Positions 63,732-64,000 of a stretch of 64,000 nt of DNA are shown piece by piece. Positions within the stretch are counted from its first letter, which is position 1. Every line of letters starts with the position of its first letter. The translations under genes and the position numbers were made by a program. The stretch is taken from the NCBI RefSeq assembly GCF_014646815.1, contig NZ_BMNZ01000001.1:558001-622000 (forward strand), read 5' to 3'. The DNA comes from Terrabacter tumescens. Its GTDB lineage: Bacteria > Actinomycetota > Actinomycetes > Actinomycetales > Dermatophilaceae. The notes below the pieces were generated by a model. The model was not told where the DNA came from, did not search any database, and worked only from the letters and a program-made list of their open reading frames with translations.

Positions 63732-64000
63732 ATGCTCAACAGACTCCTGCGCGCGTCGATGACCAAGATCCTCGGTCCGATCGCCCACCTGTTCCTCCGG
63801 CTCGGCATCAGCCCCGACATCGTCACGATCGTCGGCACACTCGGGGTGTGCGTCGGAGCGCTCGCCTTCTTCCCTCGCGGCGAGATCTGGGTCGGGGTGC
63901 TCGTCATCACGGCCTTCGTCTTCTCCGACAACGTCGACGGCATCATGGCGCGCGAGTCCGGCCGGTCCAGCAAGTGGGGCGCCTACCTCGACTCGACGCT
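63732..64000 (+). CDS. pgsA: CDP-alcohol phosphatidyltransferase, phosphatidylinositol-phosphate-synthase-like (partial)
   Basis: The first 89 residues are present before the window ends. FSDNVDGIMARESGRSSKWG followed by AYLDST gives the CDP-alcohol transferase signature (D-x2-D-G-x2-A-R-x8-G-x3-D-x3-D, seen up to the second block). The start MLNRLLRASMTKILGPIAHL and the position after the HIT gene match actinobacterial PgsA1, which joins CDP-diacylglycerol to inositol phosphate for phosphatidylinositol and mannoside lipids. A phosphatidylglycerophosphate synthase is the alternative. Confidence 0.88.
   Translation, partial: MLNRLLRASMTKILGPIAHLFLRLGISPDIVTIVGTLGVCVGALAFFPRGEIWVGVLVITAFVFSDNVDGIMARESGRSSKWGAYLDST

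Overview
The window is about 70% G+C and dense with genes. Gene content and order point to a chromosomal segment of a high-GC Gram-positive actinobacterium, plausibly of the Intrasporangiaceae type (Janibacter, Tetrasphaera, Knoellia relatives). The genus is inferred. Evidence includes coproporphyrin-dependent haem genes (cgoX and chdC beside hemE), a thrS - HIT - pgsA order like that of mycobacteria, a fadA2/fabG4/htdX-like block, DUF3000 next to RNase D, DUF1707 and DUF4349 proteins, and many GTG starts with 4-base stop/start overlaps.

Layout. 0-3.5 kb: a minus-strand fadA-fadB beta-oxidation operon. 3.7-12.7 kb: RNase D/DUF3000 divergent from hemE-murJ, then DUF4349 and DedA membrane proteins, then cgoX and chdC. 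12.7-21.6 kb: single genes (DUF1707, msrB, a secreted VWA protein, an alpha/beta hydrolase, a RibD-like reductase, PPK2, an AidB-like acyl-CoA dehydrogenase, YihY). 21.65-21.94 kb: three tRNA genes (Gly, Cys, Val). 21.95-27.8 kb: a decayed accessory zone that begins with a frameshifted excisionase and a truncated integrase beside tRNA-Val and also holds broken Excalibur, CoA-transferase, Nramp and Dps genes among intact HAD, CBS and glycosyltransferase genes. 28.2-35.2 kb: a glycerol regulon, glpF-glpK-glpD on minus, divergent from an IclR regulator coupled to a second glpK, with paired dyad operators between. 35.2-38.7 kb: a frameshifted DUF1254 gene, a metal-responsive ArsR-CDF pair and a monooxygenase. 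38.8-43.2 kb: tRNA-Gly, a stand-alone LigD-type polymerase, glutathione peroxidase, pabB-pabC-TIGR02611 and tRNA-Val. 43.3-48 kb: DUF427, a phosphoribosyltransferase-hydrolase fusion coupled to a frameshifted erythromycin-esterase gene, and small redox proteins. 48-54.3 kb: a lipid gene block (acyl-CoA oxidase, TetR, thiolase, FabG4-like reductase, MaoC-like dehydratase). 54.4-64 kb: GNAT, thrS, a lipoprotein, a GH92 mannosidase, a divergent Lgt, a repeat-rich 546-bp intergenic region, HIT and the start of pgsA.

The most unusual signals are not genes. The 8-mer GTATGCCG is strongly over-represented: I count 29 copies of its 7-base core, in both orientations. Two unrelated genes end in 12-bp tandem repeats that recreate an in-frame TGA in most units. 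The intergenic region at 62.7-62.95 kb has three stem-loops sharing a CTCAYAC loop and flanking a 10-bp tandem repeat. At least seven genes in the window carry an apparent single frameshift, most of them in or near the decayed zone.

All calls come from reading the sequence and recognising families by eye. No database search was run.
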